Positions 1-9,401 are shown, counted from the stretch's first letter. The stretch is DNA of 64,000 nt from Vibrio penaeicida (GCF_030689305.1 NZ_JAUYVM010000008.1:186001-250000); one strand, 5' to 3'. The notes: generated from the sequence alone by a model not told the origin. A program made the numbers and translations.

Positions 1-409
1 CCATTAAGTGCAACATGACAATCACGGGCATCAATTTGAGCGTCACTGTCCACATCCCTAGCGCCGCCTGAAAGACGATGAGCAGCGACAGTGAAACCGG
101 AATCACCCGCCCGCCATGGCGAGATTGAAGCGTCAAATAACTAATGGCAAAAACAACCAGTCCAAGCGTTCCCGCCAAATAACGGTGAATCATCTCTAAC
201 CAAGCTTTATAAGGCTCGACTTCGTTTTCTGGGTAGAGGAGTTTGGCGGTGGAAAGTGCTTTATCTGTCGAAGGCACACTAAGATGACCGTAACAACCCG
301 GCCAATCTGGGCAACCCAACCCCGCGTCAGCTAGCCGCGTGTACGCGCCCATTAAGATAACCAAAAATGTCAGAATCAGGCTTACTTGAATCAGTCTGAT
401 GATATTCAT
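1..409 (-). CDS. ctaA: Heme A synthase CtaA/Cox15, cut by window edge
   Basis: The reverse strand from 409 to the window edge is an open frame of 136 codons without a stop, so the 3' part of the gene lies outside. It begins with a membrane segment (residues 4-22) and then GAYTRLADAGLGCPDWPGC, a hallmark of the CtaA/Cox15 family; Cys33 and Cys39 are the usual cysteine pair and His75 in IHRYLAG is the expected heme ligand. The family oxidises heme O to heme A for cytochrome aa3 oxidases in the inner membrane. It follows the SCO-like gene by about 20 bases and is the last visible gene of the oxidase operon. The identity is secure; the length is unknown. Confidence 0.9.
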   Translation of the reverse strand, partial: MNIIRLIQVSLILTFLVILMGAYTRLADAGLGCPDWPGCYGHLSVPSTDKALSTAKLLYPENEVEPYKAWLEMIHRYLAGTLGLVVFAISYLTLQSRHGGRVIPVSLSLLIVFQAALGMWTVTLKLMPVIVMLHLM

Positions 410-429
410 ACGCGCCCCCTATCCTTGAT

Positions 430-1002
430 TTACCCCACGCGAGATAACTTCAATAGTTTCTTAAAGTCGGCAATTAACCCCTTACTCTGCTGTACTAGTA
501 ATTCAGGGTTAAGCTGCTTCGGGTAATGCATAACCAATTGACCTCGTGGGTCTACAATGATGTATTCATTGGTGTTGAAATCAGAAAGAAATTTGTCGTT
601 AGATTTAACGCGATTGAAGCTGTAATCCTGCAGTACCGACGTGTCGCTATTTGGGTGAATGTATACCGTTGGTTTAACGCGCTCTTGGTACTTCCCTAGG
701 GATACATAGCTTTGTTGCAGTAAGTGCAACTGCTGGCGGCACAATGCATTGCATTCTTTCGGTAGAACATACCCAAGTTGCCACTGTTTTTCAGATTCTG
801 AACCCATGGAATAATCGGTTAAGTAACTATCTGGCTCCACCAAAACCCCCTGATTTGTCACCCCAGGTTGATACCAATTCATTTCCAAAATAACTTTGGC
901 AACAATGGCTGGCATCGCAAACAACCCCACCAGCGCAAGTAAAATGATGCGCCCACGCTTCACATTGGGTGTAGAATCTCTATCCATGTTTTGAACTGTC
1001 AT
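430..1002 (-). CDS. SCO-like membrane-anchored oxidase assembly protein
   Basis: This 190-residue protein has one N-terminal membrane anchor (about 18-38) and a periplasmic domain with Cys84-x3-Cys88, the copper or thiol motif spacing of SCO1/SenC proteins, and a later His159. It is much more diverged than a standard SCO protein, so copper delivery or thiol reduction at the CuA site is an inference. The start at 1002 is supported by GGGAG seven bases upstream. It overlaps the 3' end of surf1 by 23 bases, which suggests translational coupling. Such a small membrane protein is commonly found between surf1 and ctaA in gammaproteobacterial oxidase clusters. Confidence 0.7.
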   Translation of the reverse strand: MTVQNMDRDSTPNVKRGRIILLALVGLFAMPAIVAKVILEMNWYQPGVTNQGVLVEPDSYLTDYSMGSESEKQWQLGYVLPKECNALCRQQLHLLQQSYVSLGKYQERVKPTVYIHPNSDTSVLQDYSFNRVKSNDKFLSDFNTNEYIIVDPRGQLVMHYPKQLNPELLVQQSKGLIADFKKLLKLSRVG

Positions 1003-1810
1003 CGTTTTCTCCCTTGGGTATCAGGCGAATATTGAGTGCTCTAAGCAGCACCAACGCCATAATGAGCGCAAAAACTAATGCCATCGAAAACCACTGCAAC
1101 GCATACCCAAAATGTTTTTGAGAAGACATTGGAACCGGGTGCCAAGGCTGAGGGTATTCAAGGTTTAAGTTGCTGGGCTGAATAACAAAAGGCAGTAAAG
1201 GAAGCCCAAGCTCTCCTTCCAAAGCTTCTATATTCAGGTTTTGAATTCGTTTGGGCCATCCACTTTCCGCATGAAGCTTGTCACTAACGGGGTTGCTTTG
1301 TTTTTGATACACCCTCCCCTCCAGCAACTCGGGTTGGGTTAGCTCTTTAAAGCTGGGCAATACGCGACGATCATGCCCCGTCTTCACAAACCCGAGCTCT
1401 ACCAGCACATAACGTCCGTTTCCCTGATAGCCCGATGTCACTTTCATCGGTTGAAGCATCAAATACCCCACTTGTCCGTTCCAAACCTGGTTATCAAGCA
1501 AAAACGTACGATGCGAAACAGGCATAACATCCATTTTCACTTTTGCTCCAGTCAGGCTTTGCTGCGCATCACTTAAATATTCCTGACTGAGATTGGGGCT
1601 GATGTCGTTTGCCCTCTTTAGCAACATATCTAAAGGCTCCGGTGCCATCGTCGCTCGCTGGGCTAGTGCCTTTTCGTAGTCTAACTTTTGTTCACCACGT
1701 CCCATTTGCCAAAAGCCCAACTTGATCAGCAGAGTAAATACCACCAAAGTGAGAATTAGGGCGAACCAAAATTTTGGTTTTAACGTCAACGCAACCCAGG
1801 GAGACAACAT
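980..1810 (-). CDS. surf1: SURF1 family cytochrome oxidase assembly protein
   Basis: SURF1 proteins help insert heme A into subunit I of the oxidase. The protein has an N-terminal membrane helix followed by KLGFWQMGRGEQK, the typical SURF1 start (GxWQ.xR), a periplasmic domain with RTFLLDNQVWNGQVGY, and a C-terminal helix preceded by HFGYALQWFSMA, the conserved C-terminal signature. The frame stays open upstream, but I choose the ATG at 1810 (277 residues) because GAGG lies at the right distance and the protein then begins just before the first helix. This start codon overlaps the start codon of the opposed DUF2909 gene in the sequence CATG. Confidence 0.88.
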   Translation of the reverse strand: MLSPWVALTLKPKFWFALILTLVVFTLLIKLGFWQMGRGEQKLDYEKALAQRATMAPEPLDMLLKRANDISPNLSQEYLSDAQQSLTGAKVKMDVMPVSHRTFLLDNQVWNGQVGYLMLQPMKVTSGYQGNGRYVLVELGFVKTGHDRRVLPSFKELTQPELLEGRVYQKQSNPVSDKLHAESGWPKRIQNLNIEALEGELGLPLLPFVIQPSNLNLEYPQPWHPVPMSSQKHFGYALQWFSMALVFALIMALVLLRALNIRLIPKGENDDSSKHG

Positions 1811-2024
1811 GGTAGCCTCACTGTTTAAACTCGTTCTGGTCTTGACACTCTGTTTCATTATCTTCAACCTTGGTCGCGCTTTAGTGGTGATGGTAAAAGG
1901 CAAAAGCGATAAGCCTGCCAGTCACTTCTTGGGTCGCCGTTTAGTTTTCTCCGCTTTGGTTATCGTATTTTTGCTCATTGCGCTTCAGGCGGGCTGGATT
2001 GAACCCAACCCTAGACCTTACTAA
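1809..2024 (+). CDS. DUF2909 twin-transmembrane protein
   Basis: This 71-residue protein runs against the oxidase operon. It has two hydrophobic helices (about 4-27 and 46-64) separated by a basic loop (KGKSDKPASHFLGRR), the layout of the DUF2909 or twin-transmembrane family, which is found on the opposite strand between coxC and surf1 in other proteobacteria. The start at 1809 has GGGAG a few bases upstream. Its role is unknown; conserved placement suggests a link to cytochrome oxidase assembly. Its promoter must lie inside surf1, since the two start codons overlap. Confidence 0.75.
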   Translation: MVASLFKLVLVLTLCFIIFNLGRALVVMVKGKSDKPASHFLGRRLVFSALVIVFLLIALQAGWIEPNPRPY

Positions 2025-2054
2025 CGCCAGCTCTACTCATTCGGGGTAGAGCTT

Positions 2055-2930
2055 CTAAAGCACATACACAAAGATAAATAGACATAGCCAAACCACGTCC
2101 ACAAAATGCCAATACCAACTTCCCGCTTGAAACGCGAAGTGATTTTCAGGTGTGAAGTGGTCGTAGGCAATTCTTGCCAGCAATACCGACAAGAAAATAG
2201 TCCCCAGTAACACATGCATGCCGTGGAAACCTGTTAACAAGAAGAAGGTGTTGCCATACACACCAGACTGCAGCGTCAGCCCCATTTCCTGATAAGCGTG
2301 AATGTATTCTTCCGCTTGATAGAACAAGAACACAATCGCCAAAATAATGGTAATCTCCAACCACACCACCAGCGCCATTCGGTGGTTCTTCTCTAAACTG
2401 GTATGCGCCATATGTAGCGTGATGGAAGAAGTCAGAAGAATCATGGTGTTGAGAAAAGGCAATCCTTGCCAGCCCATTGCTTCTGTCGTTTGCCCTGCTG
2501 GGGTTAATGTGAGTGGCCACATCGCTTCAAATGCAGGCCAAAGCACTTCATGAGTCATTTGATTATTGTCTGCCCCCGCCAGCCACGGGACAGAAATCAT
2601 TCGGGCATAAAATAGCGCACCAAAGAAAGCACAGAAAAACATGATTTCCGAGAAAATAAACCAGCTCATGCCCTGCCGGAAGGAAATATCAATTTGTTGG
2701 GAATAAAAACCCGACAAAGATTCACCAATAACGTTTCGCATCCATCCGATGAACATCACCAGAAAAACGACAAATCCGCCTATTAGAAAGACTTTCCCAA
2801 ACACACTGCCGGTTTCTAAATTTTGTACAGTAACGCCAGCGCCGACTGCAATAAAAAACAAGGCAATCGCGCCGACTATCGGCCAAATACTGTGTGAGGG
2901 GACATAATAAGTTTGGTGTTGTGTTGTCAT
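2055..2930 (-). CDS. ctaE: Cytochrome c oxidase subunit III
   Basis: Subunit III of the aa3/caa3 oxidase, a seven-helix membrane protein that stabilises the catalytic core. The 291-residue length is normal. Visible family features are YYVPSHSIWPIVGA at the N-terminus, FIFSEIMFFCAFFGA with the conserved Glu, TSSITLHMAH, TGFHGMHVLLG with the conserved His pair, and the end AGSWYWHFVDVVWLCLFI. The start ATG overlaps the ctaG stop as ATGA, so the two genes are translationally coupled. Confidence 0.96.
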   Translation of the reverse strand: MTTQHQTYYVPSHSIWPIVGAIALFFIAVGAGVTVQNLETGSVFGKVFLIGGFVVFLVMFIGWMRNVIGESLSGFYSQQIDISFRQGMSWFIFSEIMFFCAFFGALFYARMISVPWLAGADNNQMTHEVLWPAFEAMWPLTLTPAGQTTEAMGWQGLPFLNTMILLTSSITLHMAHTSLEKNHRMALVVWLEITIILAIVFLFYQAEEYIHAYQEMGLTLQSGVYGNTFFLLTGFHGMHVLLGTIFLSVLLARIAYDHFTPENHFAFQAGSWYWHFVDVVWLCLFIFVYVL

Positions 2931-3520
2931 TGCACCGCTCCTTGATCCGTTTCTGAGCGTGAAATTAGAGCCACGGTTTTCTTATCTTCTGGCTCTGTGA
3001 TATTGAATAGCGTGTAGGAAAGTGTCAGCGTATGGATAGAGTCGGGAATCGTCGGCTCAATATAGAAAATTACGGGCAGTTCAGCGCTTTTATTCCCTTC
3101 CAACGGCTGGCGATTAAAACAAAAGCATTCAATTTTATTGAAGTACGCCGCGCCATTACCCGGGGCAATCGAAGGAACGGCTTGACCAATCAATGGTGAA
3201 CCGTTGAGATTCGTCGCCATATACCGTGTTTGAACTACCTGCCCGGGGTGAACATCCATGACCTTTTTAGCGGGTATGAACGTCCACGGCATATCAGGTT
3301 TTACATGTGCCATGAACTCAACACGAATAACACGTGATGTATCCACCTGCATGCCTACTGGGCTGCTCACGGCTTCATTGTTGGGTTTACCGTTAATACC
3401 AAGTTGCTCGCACATAATGTCGTACAGTGGTATTAAGGCAAACCCAAAGCCGAACATGCCTAGTACACCAAGCAAAAGCCAGCCTGTCAGTTTGCGATTT
3501 GAAGGTTTTGCCGTATCCAT
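2927..3520 (-). CDS. ctaG: Cytochrome oxidase copper chaperone CtaG/Cox11
   Basis: Cox11/CtaG delivers copper to the CuB site of subunit I. The protein has one N-terminal membrane helix and a periplasmic immunoglobulin-like domain with CFCF, the copper-binding motif. It carries QTRYMATN and the conserved acidic end of the domain. The frame opens at a TTG (3538), but the ATG at 3520 is preferred: GGAGA lies seven bases before it and the protein then starts MDTAKPSNRKL, giving 197 residues. That start sits 14 bases after the coxA stop. The gene lies between subunits I and III, the usual place. Confidence 0.93.
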   Translation of the reverse strand: MDTAKPSNRKLTGWLLLGVLGMFGFGFALIPLYDIMCEQLGINGKPNNEAVSSPVGMQVDTSRVIRVEFMAHVKPDMPWTFIPAKKVMDVHPGQVVQTRYMATNLNGSPLIGQAVPSIAPGNGAAYFNKIECFCFNRQPLEGNKSAELPVIFYIEPTIPDSIHTLTLSYTLFNITEPEDKKTVALISRSETDQGAVQ

Positions 3521-3534
3521 CGCTGCATCTCCGA

Positions 3535-5130
3535 TCAATCAACTTTAGGTGGCTGACTGAATGTGTGATGAGGTGCTGGGCTTGGTACTGTCCATTCCAA
3601 ACCTTCCGCTCTTTCCCACGACCGAGCCTTGGCTTTCTCGCCTCCTTTGATGCATTTAATCACCAACCAAAGGAAAATAAGCTGAGACAGGCCAAACGCA
3701 AATCCGCCAATCGACACAATTTGGTTCACGTCCGCAAACTGAATGGCGTAGTCGGGAATTCGCCTAGGCATGCCTGCCAATCCCAAAAAGTGCATCGGGA
3801 AGAACAGAACATTCACCGAAATCACCGAACACCAGAAATGCCATAGACTCAACCGATGATCGTACATGTGACCCGTCCATTTAGGCAGCCAGTAGTAGGC
3901 GGCCGCCATGATCGAGAAGACGGCTCCGGAAACTAAAACATAATGGAAGTGCGCCACCACAAAATAGGTATCGTGGTATTGGAAATCAGCGGGCACAATC
4001 GCCAACATCAATCCCGAGAACCCACCTATCGTAAACAGCACAATAAATGCGATAGCAAACAACATGGGCGTTTCAAAGGTCATGGCTCCCCGCCACATCG
4101 TCGCCACCCAGTTGAAGACTTTTACCCCTGTCGGCACCGCAATCAACATGGTGCAATACATGAAAAAGAGTTCGGCAAACACTGGCATCCCGGTGGTGAA
4201 CATGTGGTGTGCCCAAACCAAAAACGAAAGCAGCGCGATACTACACGTCGCGTACACCATGGAGTGATAACCAAACAGCTTCTTACCACTGAAGGCTGGA
4301 ATAATGGCCGATACGATCCCGAAGGAAGGTAAGATCATGATGTACACTTCGGGGTGCCCAAAGAACCAGAAAATGTGCTGGAACATCACTGGGTCGCCGC
4401 CGCCTGCTGCATCAAAGAAACTGGTGCCAAAGTACTTGTCTGTCAGAACCATAGTAACGGCGCCGGCCAGCACGGGCATTACGGCTATTAACAAAAATGC
4501 CGTGATTAACCATGTCCAAACAAACATTGGAAGCTTAAACCAAGTCATGCCCGGAGCACGCATGTTGACAATGGTCACGATCACGTTGATCGCCCCCATT
4601 ATGGAACTGATACCCATAATATGGACAGAAAACACGAACAATGCGGTGCTATCAGGACCATACGTCGTCGACAATGGCGCGTAGAACGTCCAACCAAAGT
4701 CCGGACCGCCACCTTCCATAAAGAGCGAACTGATTAAAATGAGAAACGCAAAAGGCAATATCCAGAAGCTCAAGTTATTCATACGTGGCAAAGCCATATC
4801 TGGCGCACCAATCATGAGCGGAATCATCCAGTTTGCCAGCCCGGTAAAGGCTGGCATCACCGCACCAAACACCATGACTAAGCCATGTACCGTAGTCATC
4901 TGATTGAAGAAGTGCGGGTCTACCAACTGCAAGCCAGGCTGGAACAATTCGGCGCGAATGATCATCGCCATTAACCCGCCCGTTAAAAACATCGCAAAGC
5001 TGAACCACAAATACAGCGTGCCAATGTCTTTATGATTGGTCGAATATACCCAACGAGCCAGCCCTGAAGGCGCTGCATGATGATCGTCATGATCATTTTC
5101 ATGAGAATTTACATCGGTTGAACTGTTCAT
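3535..5130 (-). CDS. ctaD: Cytochrome c oxidase subunit I
   Basis: Catalytic subunit of a heme-copper oxidase (type A family): it reduces oxygen to water and pumps protons in the inner membrane. Seen are the low-spin heme ligand in MTTVHGLVMVFG, the CuB/Tyr motif FFGHPEVYIMILP, the His pair in WAHHMFTTG, and the heme ligands in VVAHFHYVL. GHPEVY with a crosslinkable Tyr places it in the A family. The length of 531 residues is normal. The start overlaps the coxB stop as ATGA. A His/Asp-rich N-terminal tail (residues 10-20) is present. Confidence 0.97.
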   Translation of the reverse strand: MNSSTDVNSHENDHDDHHAAPSGLARWVYSTNHKDIGTLYLWFSFAMFLTGGLMAMIIRAELFQPGLQLVDPHFFNQMTTVHGLVMVFGAVMPAFTGLANWMIPLMIGAPDMALPRMNNLSFWILPFAFLILISSLFMEGGGPDFGWTFYAPLSTTYGPDSTALFVFSVHIMGISSIMGAINVIVTIVNMRAPGMTWFKLPMFVWTWLITAFLLIAVMPVLAGAVTMVLTDKYFGTSFFDAAGGGDPVMFQHIFWFFGHPEVYIMILPSFGIVSAIIPAFSGKKLFGYHSMVYATCSIALLSFLVWAHHMFTTGMPVFAELFFMYCTMLIAVPTGVKVFNWVATMWRGAMTFETPMLFAIAFIVLFTIGGFSGLMLAIVPADFQYHDTYFVVAHFHYVLVSGAVFSIMAAAYYWLPKWTGHMYDHRLSLWHFWCSVISVNVLFFPMHFLGLAGMPRRIPDYAIQFADVNQIVSIGGFAFGLSQLIFLWLVIKCIKGGEKAKARSWERAEGLEWTVPSPAPHHTFSQPPKVD

Positions 5131-6260
5131 TGTCCCTCCTCGCTGCGCAAAGTATTCACGTCTGACGCTTGCGCCATATCGCCTTTGTCATTACCCCAAG
5201 CATTCCGCTCGTACGTTACTACTGCGGCAATTTGCTCATCGGTTAACTGATTTCCAAACGCTTGCATGGCTGTACCTGCCACCCCGTTAAGCACAACATC
5301 AATGTGATTGTTCAAATCACCTAATGTCACAGGGCTGTCTTTCATCGCAGGGAAAACACCCGGAACACCCAATCCATTAGCCTGATGACACACCGCGCAT
5401 CGGTCGTTGTACACTTGCTCGCCCATTGCCATGAGTTCATCCATAGAAAGCTCTTTAGAAAGTGCGGCTTTTGCCTCTTCTGCTGCTTGCTTCGCGACCA
5501 ATTTTTGGGCGACTAACCATTCATCGAAGTCTTTCTCTTCCATGGCATGCACCACTATCGGCATAAAGCCGTGGTTCCGACCACACAATTCAGCACATTG
5601 ACCGCGATAAACACCCGGTTCATCGATTTTGGTCCACGCTTCATTGATGAATCCTGGCACCGTATCTTTCTTCACAGCGAAATCCGGCACCCACCAAGAG
5701 TGGATGACATCGTCAGACGTCAAGAGAAACCGGACTTTCCGGTTGATGGGAAGAACAAGCGGATTGTCGACTTCAAGCAGGTAATTAGCCCCTTTCAGTT
5801 CATCACCTTCAATCTGCTTGGAGGATGTGGTTAACAAGCTAAAAAATTCGACATCCTCACCGAAATAGCTGTAATGCCACTTCCATTGAGAACCGGTAAT
5901 CTTAACCGTGATATCAGATTGGCTGGTATCTTCCATATCGATAAGCGTTGTGGTGGCTGGCACCGCCATCGCAACCAATATTAGTATCGGAATCACAGTC
6001 CATATGATTTCCACTTTCGTGCTCTCATGAAAGTTCGCCGCTACAGCGCCCTGAGATTTACGATGCTTGAAAATGGCGTAAAACATGACCCCAAAAACGA
6101 CAACCGCAATGGCACAGCAGATGTAAAAAATCAGCATATGAAGGTCATAGACCTGTTCACTGATTCGGGTTACACCCCTTGTCATATTGTATTGGCTTCC
6201 AGACCATGCCACCGTTGGGATTAGCGCACCCCATAAACACAAAGACGTTAATCTTTTCAA
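5127..6260 (-). CDS. ctaC: Cytochrome c oxidase subunit II with fused cytochrome c (caa3 type)
   Basis: Subunit II accepts electrons through the CuA centre. In the 377-residue form it has a signal or anchor segment, a second membrane helix, the aromatic stretch WKWHY, and the CuA ligands His187, Cys222, Cys226, His230 and Met233 (CAELCGRNHGFM). After a charged linker a class I cytochrome c follows with CAVCH (288-292), so this is a caa3-type enzyme. The frame is open up to 6440, but the TTG at 6260 is chosen: GGAGAG lies five bases upstream and the protein then starts with a signal-like segment. The longer frame would run through an 8-bp inverted repeat and read unlike a protein. Confidence 0.92.
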   Translation of the reverse strand: MKRLTSLCLWGALIPTVAWSGSQYNMTRGVTRISEQVYDLHMLIFYICCAIAVVVFGVMFYAIFKHRKSQGAVAANFHESTKVEIIWTVIPILILVAMAVPATTTLIDMEDTSQSDITVKITGSQWKWHYSYFGEDVEFFSLLTTSSKQIEGDELKGANYLLEVDNPLVLPINRKVRFLLTSDDVIHSWWVPDFAVKKDTVPGFINEAWTKIDEPGVYRGQCAELCGRNHGFMPIVVHAMEEKDFDEWLVAQKLVAKQAAEEAKAALSKELSMDELMAMGEQVYNDRCAVCHQANGLGVPGVFPAMKDSPVTLGDLNNHIDVVLNGVAGTAMQAFGNQLTDEQIAAVVTYERNAWGNDKGDMAQASDVNTLRSEEGQ

Positions 6261-6422
6261 AAGATCTCTCCTCTGTTTCCGCTTACGGGCTAGACACGTG
6301 TGGTAGCGCAACGTGAATACCTCATAAGCATCAGATCGCCGTCCAAATCCGTTTGTGTTTTTATAGACGGTGATCCACTTCGCATTTCCACACAGTAATG
6401 TGATGGAACGCATGCCATGCGA

Positions 6423-6442
6423 CTTTGGAATTATTTCCAAAG
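6423..6442. promoter_or_regulatory. Inverted repeat upstream of the oxidase operon
   Basis: CTTTGGAA, four bases, then TTCCAAAG: a perfect 8-bp inverted repeat. It lies about 165 bases before the chosen coxB start and 300 bases before the mutase gene, in the 483-base divergent region 6261-6743. It is a candidate operator for either direction. The rest of the region is AT-rich, with no further gene and no promoter I can assign with confidence. Confidence 0.4.
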
Positions 6443-6743
6443 CGCTAACTATTTGTTATGGCTTTGTTAATAACCCTAGATTCTTGGCGGCAATTGTTCA
6501 AGAATTAAACGACTCTCTCCATTTTGGAATTAGACTTTGATCCCCAATTTGCCCCTTAATACTCCAGTTGTTGCTTATTGTTCGCTGAAATATCTTCTGT
6601 AAAAATTTCAAAAAAAATTCATCTCGATTTAATCGATTGCGACCCCATTGTGAGATCTAAACCACAAAAAAAGGTGTAATCGGAAATGGATATCAATTAA
6701 TTTAGAGACATACTATTTAGGTACCCTTTGACAGGAAAAAACG

Positions 6744-8456
6744 ATGAACGAATTGATGAAAAGCTGGCTGGAAAGAGACCCAGATCCTCGTACACGTGAA
6801 GAGCTGAATACACTTCAAAAAGAAAACCGCTCTGAAGAAATTGCAGACCGATTCAAAGGACGTTTAGAATTTGGTACCGCGGGTTTACGCGGCGTTGTCG
6901 GGGCCGGTCCTAACCGCATGAACCGACTGGTTATCCAAGAAACCGCGACGGGTCTTGGTCAGTACCTGTTAAAAGCACAACAAGGTGCGGCAGAAAAAGG
7001 CGTTGTCATTGGTTACGATGGTCGCCCTGATTCGAAACAATTTGCCCACGACACCGCCTCTGCTCTTGCTGCGCAAGGCATCAAGGTTTACTTAACTCAC
7101 GATGTTGCGGCTACTCCAATTGTTGCTTTTGGTGTTCTACACCTTGGTACAGCTGCCGCTGTTGTTGTCACCGCCAGCCATAACCCGCCTGAGTACAATG
7201 GCTTCAAAGTGTACTGGGACAATGGCGCTCAAATCATTCCACCACACGATTCTGGTATTGCTGCGAAAATTGACGATGCGGCTCAAAAGCCTCTTAACCT
7301 TATGCCACTTGAAGAAGCCGAAGAAAAAGGCTTACTCGTTTGGTTGAAAAACGATTACTACCAAACCTACCGCGACACCGCGAACGCCAGCCCATTGTTG
7401 CAAAGCGATCCATCGCAACAAGCCGAGAACCTAACTCTTGCCTATACAGCTATGCATGGTGTTGGCGCAAATATGGCTGAAACGCTGCTTGCCGATGCTG
7501 GATTTACACAAGTACACAGCGTAGCTGCACAACGCGAACCTGACGGCAGCTTCCCAACCGTCAATTTCCCTAACCCTGAAGAAAAAGGGGCGATGGACCT
7601 AGTGATTGCAGAAGCGAAGAAGCACAACGCAGAATTAGCGTGTGCGAATGACCCAGATGCCGACCGTTTTGCAGCAGCCGCAAGAAAAGCGGATGGCGAA
7701 TACCAAATGTTAACGGGCGATCAGGTTGGTGTATTGTTTGGTCACTACCTGCTTAATCAAGCGCAAGATAACCAAAAGTTAGTGGGTGCAACGATTGTTT
7801 CTTCTAGCCTTCTAGCCAAAGTTGCGGAAGCCGCGGGTGGTACGTTCTACAAAACGCTAACGGGTTTTAAATGGCTGACTAACGTCGCTATGCAAGAGCA
7901 AACGGAAGACAAACAGTTCCTTTTCGCTTACGAAGAAGCACTGGGTTATACCGTAGGGACATTGGTTTGGGATAAAGACGGCCTAACCGCTTTGGTTGCC
8001 TTTGCTCAATTAGCTGCTCGCTTAAAAGCGCAAGGCAAGACCGTTTGGGATCAGCTAGAAGAGATTTACCGACAGCATGGCATGGTGATCAACGCGCAGC
8101 ACAGCATCGCGCTTGACCCTTCAGCACCACCAATTGGAGATACGCTTCGTGCTAACCCACCAGCGACTATTGCTGGGCAGACGATTGCAAGTATTGAAGA
8201 TTTCAAACTGTCGAAGCAAACCTTCGAAGACGGAAGTGAAAAAGCCCTAGAATTCCCAATCAGTGACGTGTTGATTTATCACCTCAATAACGGTTCACGT
8301 GTTGTGGTTCGCCCTTCTGGCACAGAGCCTAAGCTGAAGTGTTACTACGAAGTGGTTGAACCATTTAGTGCAGAAGAAAGCTACGCGAACGCGCACAAGC
8401 GTGCTGAAGAGAAGATCGACATGTTGATCAGTGAGCATCAGCACTCTCTTCAATAA
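6744..8456 (+). CDS. Phospho-sugar mutase (phosphoglucomutase/phosphomannomutase family)
   Basis: Alpha-D-phosphohexomutase of 570 residues, which moves a phosphate between C1 and C6 of glucose or mannose in the cytoplasm. Seen are GTAGLRG near the N-terminus, the phosphoserine loop TASHNPPEYNG with Ser145, the metal-binding DPDADR (303-308), the sugar-binding loop EEALGYTVG, and the phosphate-binding RPSGTEPKLK near the C-terminus. Length and motifs fit the PgcA-like branch rather than the shorter GlmM or ManB enzymes. AGGAAA lies before the ATG. A terminator follows, so it is probably a single-gene unit. Confidence 0.92.
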   Translation: MNELMKSWLERDPDPRTREELNTLQKENRSEEIADRFKGRLEFGTAGLRGVVGAGPNRMNRLVIQETATGLGQYLLKAQQGAAEKGVVIGYDGRPDSKQFAHDTASALAAQGIKVYLTHDVAATPIVAFGVLHLGTAAAVVVTASHNPPEYNGFKVYWDNGAQIIPPHDSGIAAKIDDAAQKPLNLMPLEEAEEKGLLVWLKNDYYQTYRDTANASPLLQSDPSQQAENLTLAYTAMHGVGANMAETLLADAGFTQVHSVAAQREPDGSFPTVNFPNPEEKGAMDLVIAEAKKHNAELACANDPDADRFAAAARKADGEYQMLTGDQVGVLFGHYLLNQAQDNQKLVGATIVSSSLLAKVAEAAGGTFYKTLTGFKWLTNVAMQEQTEDKQFLFAYEEALGYTVGTLVWDKDGLTALVAFAQLAARLKAQGKTVWDQLEEIYRQHGMVINAQHSIALDPSAPPIGDTLRANPPATIAGQTIASIEDFKLSKQTFEDGSEKALEFPISDVLIYHLNNGSRVVVRPSGTEPKLKCYYEVVEPFSAEESYANAHKRAEEKIDMLISEHQHSLQ

Positions 8457-8504
8457 GCCCTAAATTTAAATCCAATAGTCTAGAGAACGGAATCTCAGAC
8501 ATCG

Positions 8505-8527
8505 AGCCCTCTTCTGGAGGGCTTTGT
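8505..8527 (+). terminator. Rho-independent terminator after the mutase
   Basis: A perfect 7-bp stem AGCCCTC/GAGGGCT with a five-base loop, followed by a short T-rich tail, lies 48 bases after the mutase stop codon. Confidence 0.75.
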
Positions 8528-8633
8528 CGTCTATTTCATCTTGGGTTATGCCATCACAATTAGTGAAATCATTTTAATAGCTAGGATTTCATAGGCGAGT
8601 TCAGAATTCCGACTAAGCTTACTAAAAACATAA

Positions 8634-9401
8634 ATGCCTTTTTGGAATTTCGTGATGCTAAAAATATTGGGTCTTTGCCTTTTGGCTTTTGTCTTACCTG
8701 TTCAGGCTGATGTCAATCGAACACTTAAAGTATGCTGGGAAGACGAAGCCAAACCGCCATTTCTGATGTTCAGTAGCAAAAATGAACCTTATGGCATCAT
8801 GGTAGATGTCGTAGGCGTTGCGCTCAAAGAGAATGGCTACGAGCTGGAACATATTATTCAACCATGGAAACGCTGCTTACACTCTATTCAGAGTGGTAAG
8901 GTTGATTTGGTTCCCAACGCCTCATACAAACTGCAGCGCACGGAGTTTTCACGCTACTCTTACCCTATCTATGAAACCAATATCGCTTTGTTCTACAAAG
9001 CGAAACGATTCAGTTCGCCACCTCAGTTTTTGTCTCAGGAAGACATTGCCAACTATAAAGTTGGTGGCGTCTCTGGGTTCAACTACAGCTTTGTTCATCC
9101 CGATGTGAATATTGATGTAGGGGCAAAATCGCGCGAGCACTTAGTAAAAAAACTCATCGCAGATCGTGTTGATTTCGCTTTGCTGCAAGTAGAGGTGCTC
9201 AACTATTTAGCCAAACAGAAAAAGATCGATGCCACATTGCTGGAGTATGTCCCTTTTCCAGGCAAAAAATCCAAGGCGTACCACGTAATTTTTAGTAAAA
9301 AGACAAACGACTCTGAAAACTTGAAAATCCTGTTTAATCAAACTTTTTTAAACATGAAACACAATGGTGAGATTGAAAAAATTAAAGCAAAATACATGTA
9401 A
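8634..9401 (+). CDS. Periplasmic solute-binding protein, family 3 (amino-acid type)
   Basis: A 255-residue protein with a signal peptide (hydrophobic LKILGLCLLAFVLPVQA, cleavage near ADV) and a family 3 extracellular solute-binding fold: LKVCWEDEAKPPFLM at the first strand and a central GGVSGFNYSF segment. No permease or ATPase is adjacent, so it is an orphan, and its ligand cannot be named. Many such Vibrio orphans resemble polar amino-acid binding proteins. The start could also be the ATG at 8655, directly before the signal peptide. It converges on the serB-like gene with about 40 bases between. Confidence 0.8.
   Translation: MPFWNFVMLKILGLCLLAFVLPVQADVNRTLKVCWEDEAKPPFLMFSSKNEPYGIMVDVVGVALKENGYELEHIIQPWKRCLHSIQSGKVDLVPNASYKLQRTEFSRYSYPIYETNIALFYKAKRFSSPPQFLSQEDIANYKVGGVSGFNYSFVHPDVNIDVGAKSREHLVKKLIADRVDFALLQVEVLNYLAKQKKIDATLLEYVPFPGKKSKAYHVIFSKKTNDSENLKILFNQTFLNMKHNGEIEKIKAKYM

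Noticed and set aside
3943-4684. Open frames opposite coxA
   Set aside because: They follow from the codon pattern of the strongly conserved coxA gene on the other strand and have no ribosome binding sites or recognisable domains.
6261-6440. Extended N-terminus of coxB up to 6440
   Set aside because: The extra 60 residues read unlike a protein, and they cross an 8-bp inverted repeat. The TTG at 6260 has a strong ribosome binding site and gives a normal signal peptide.
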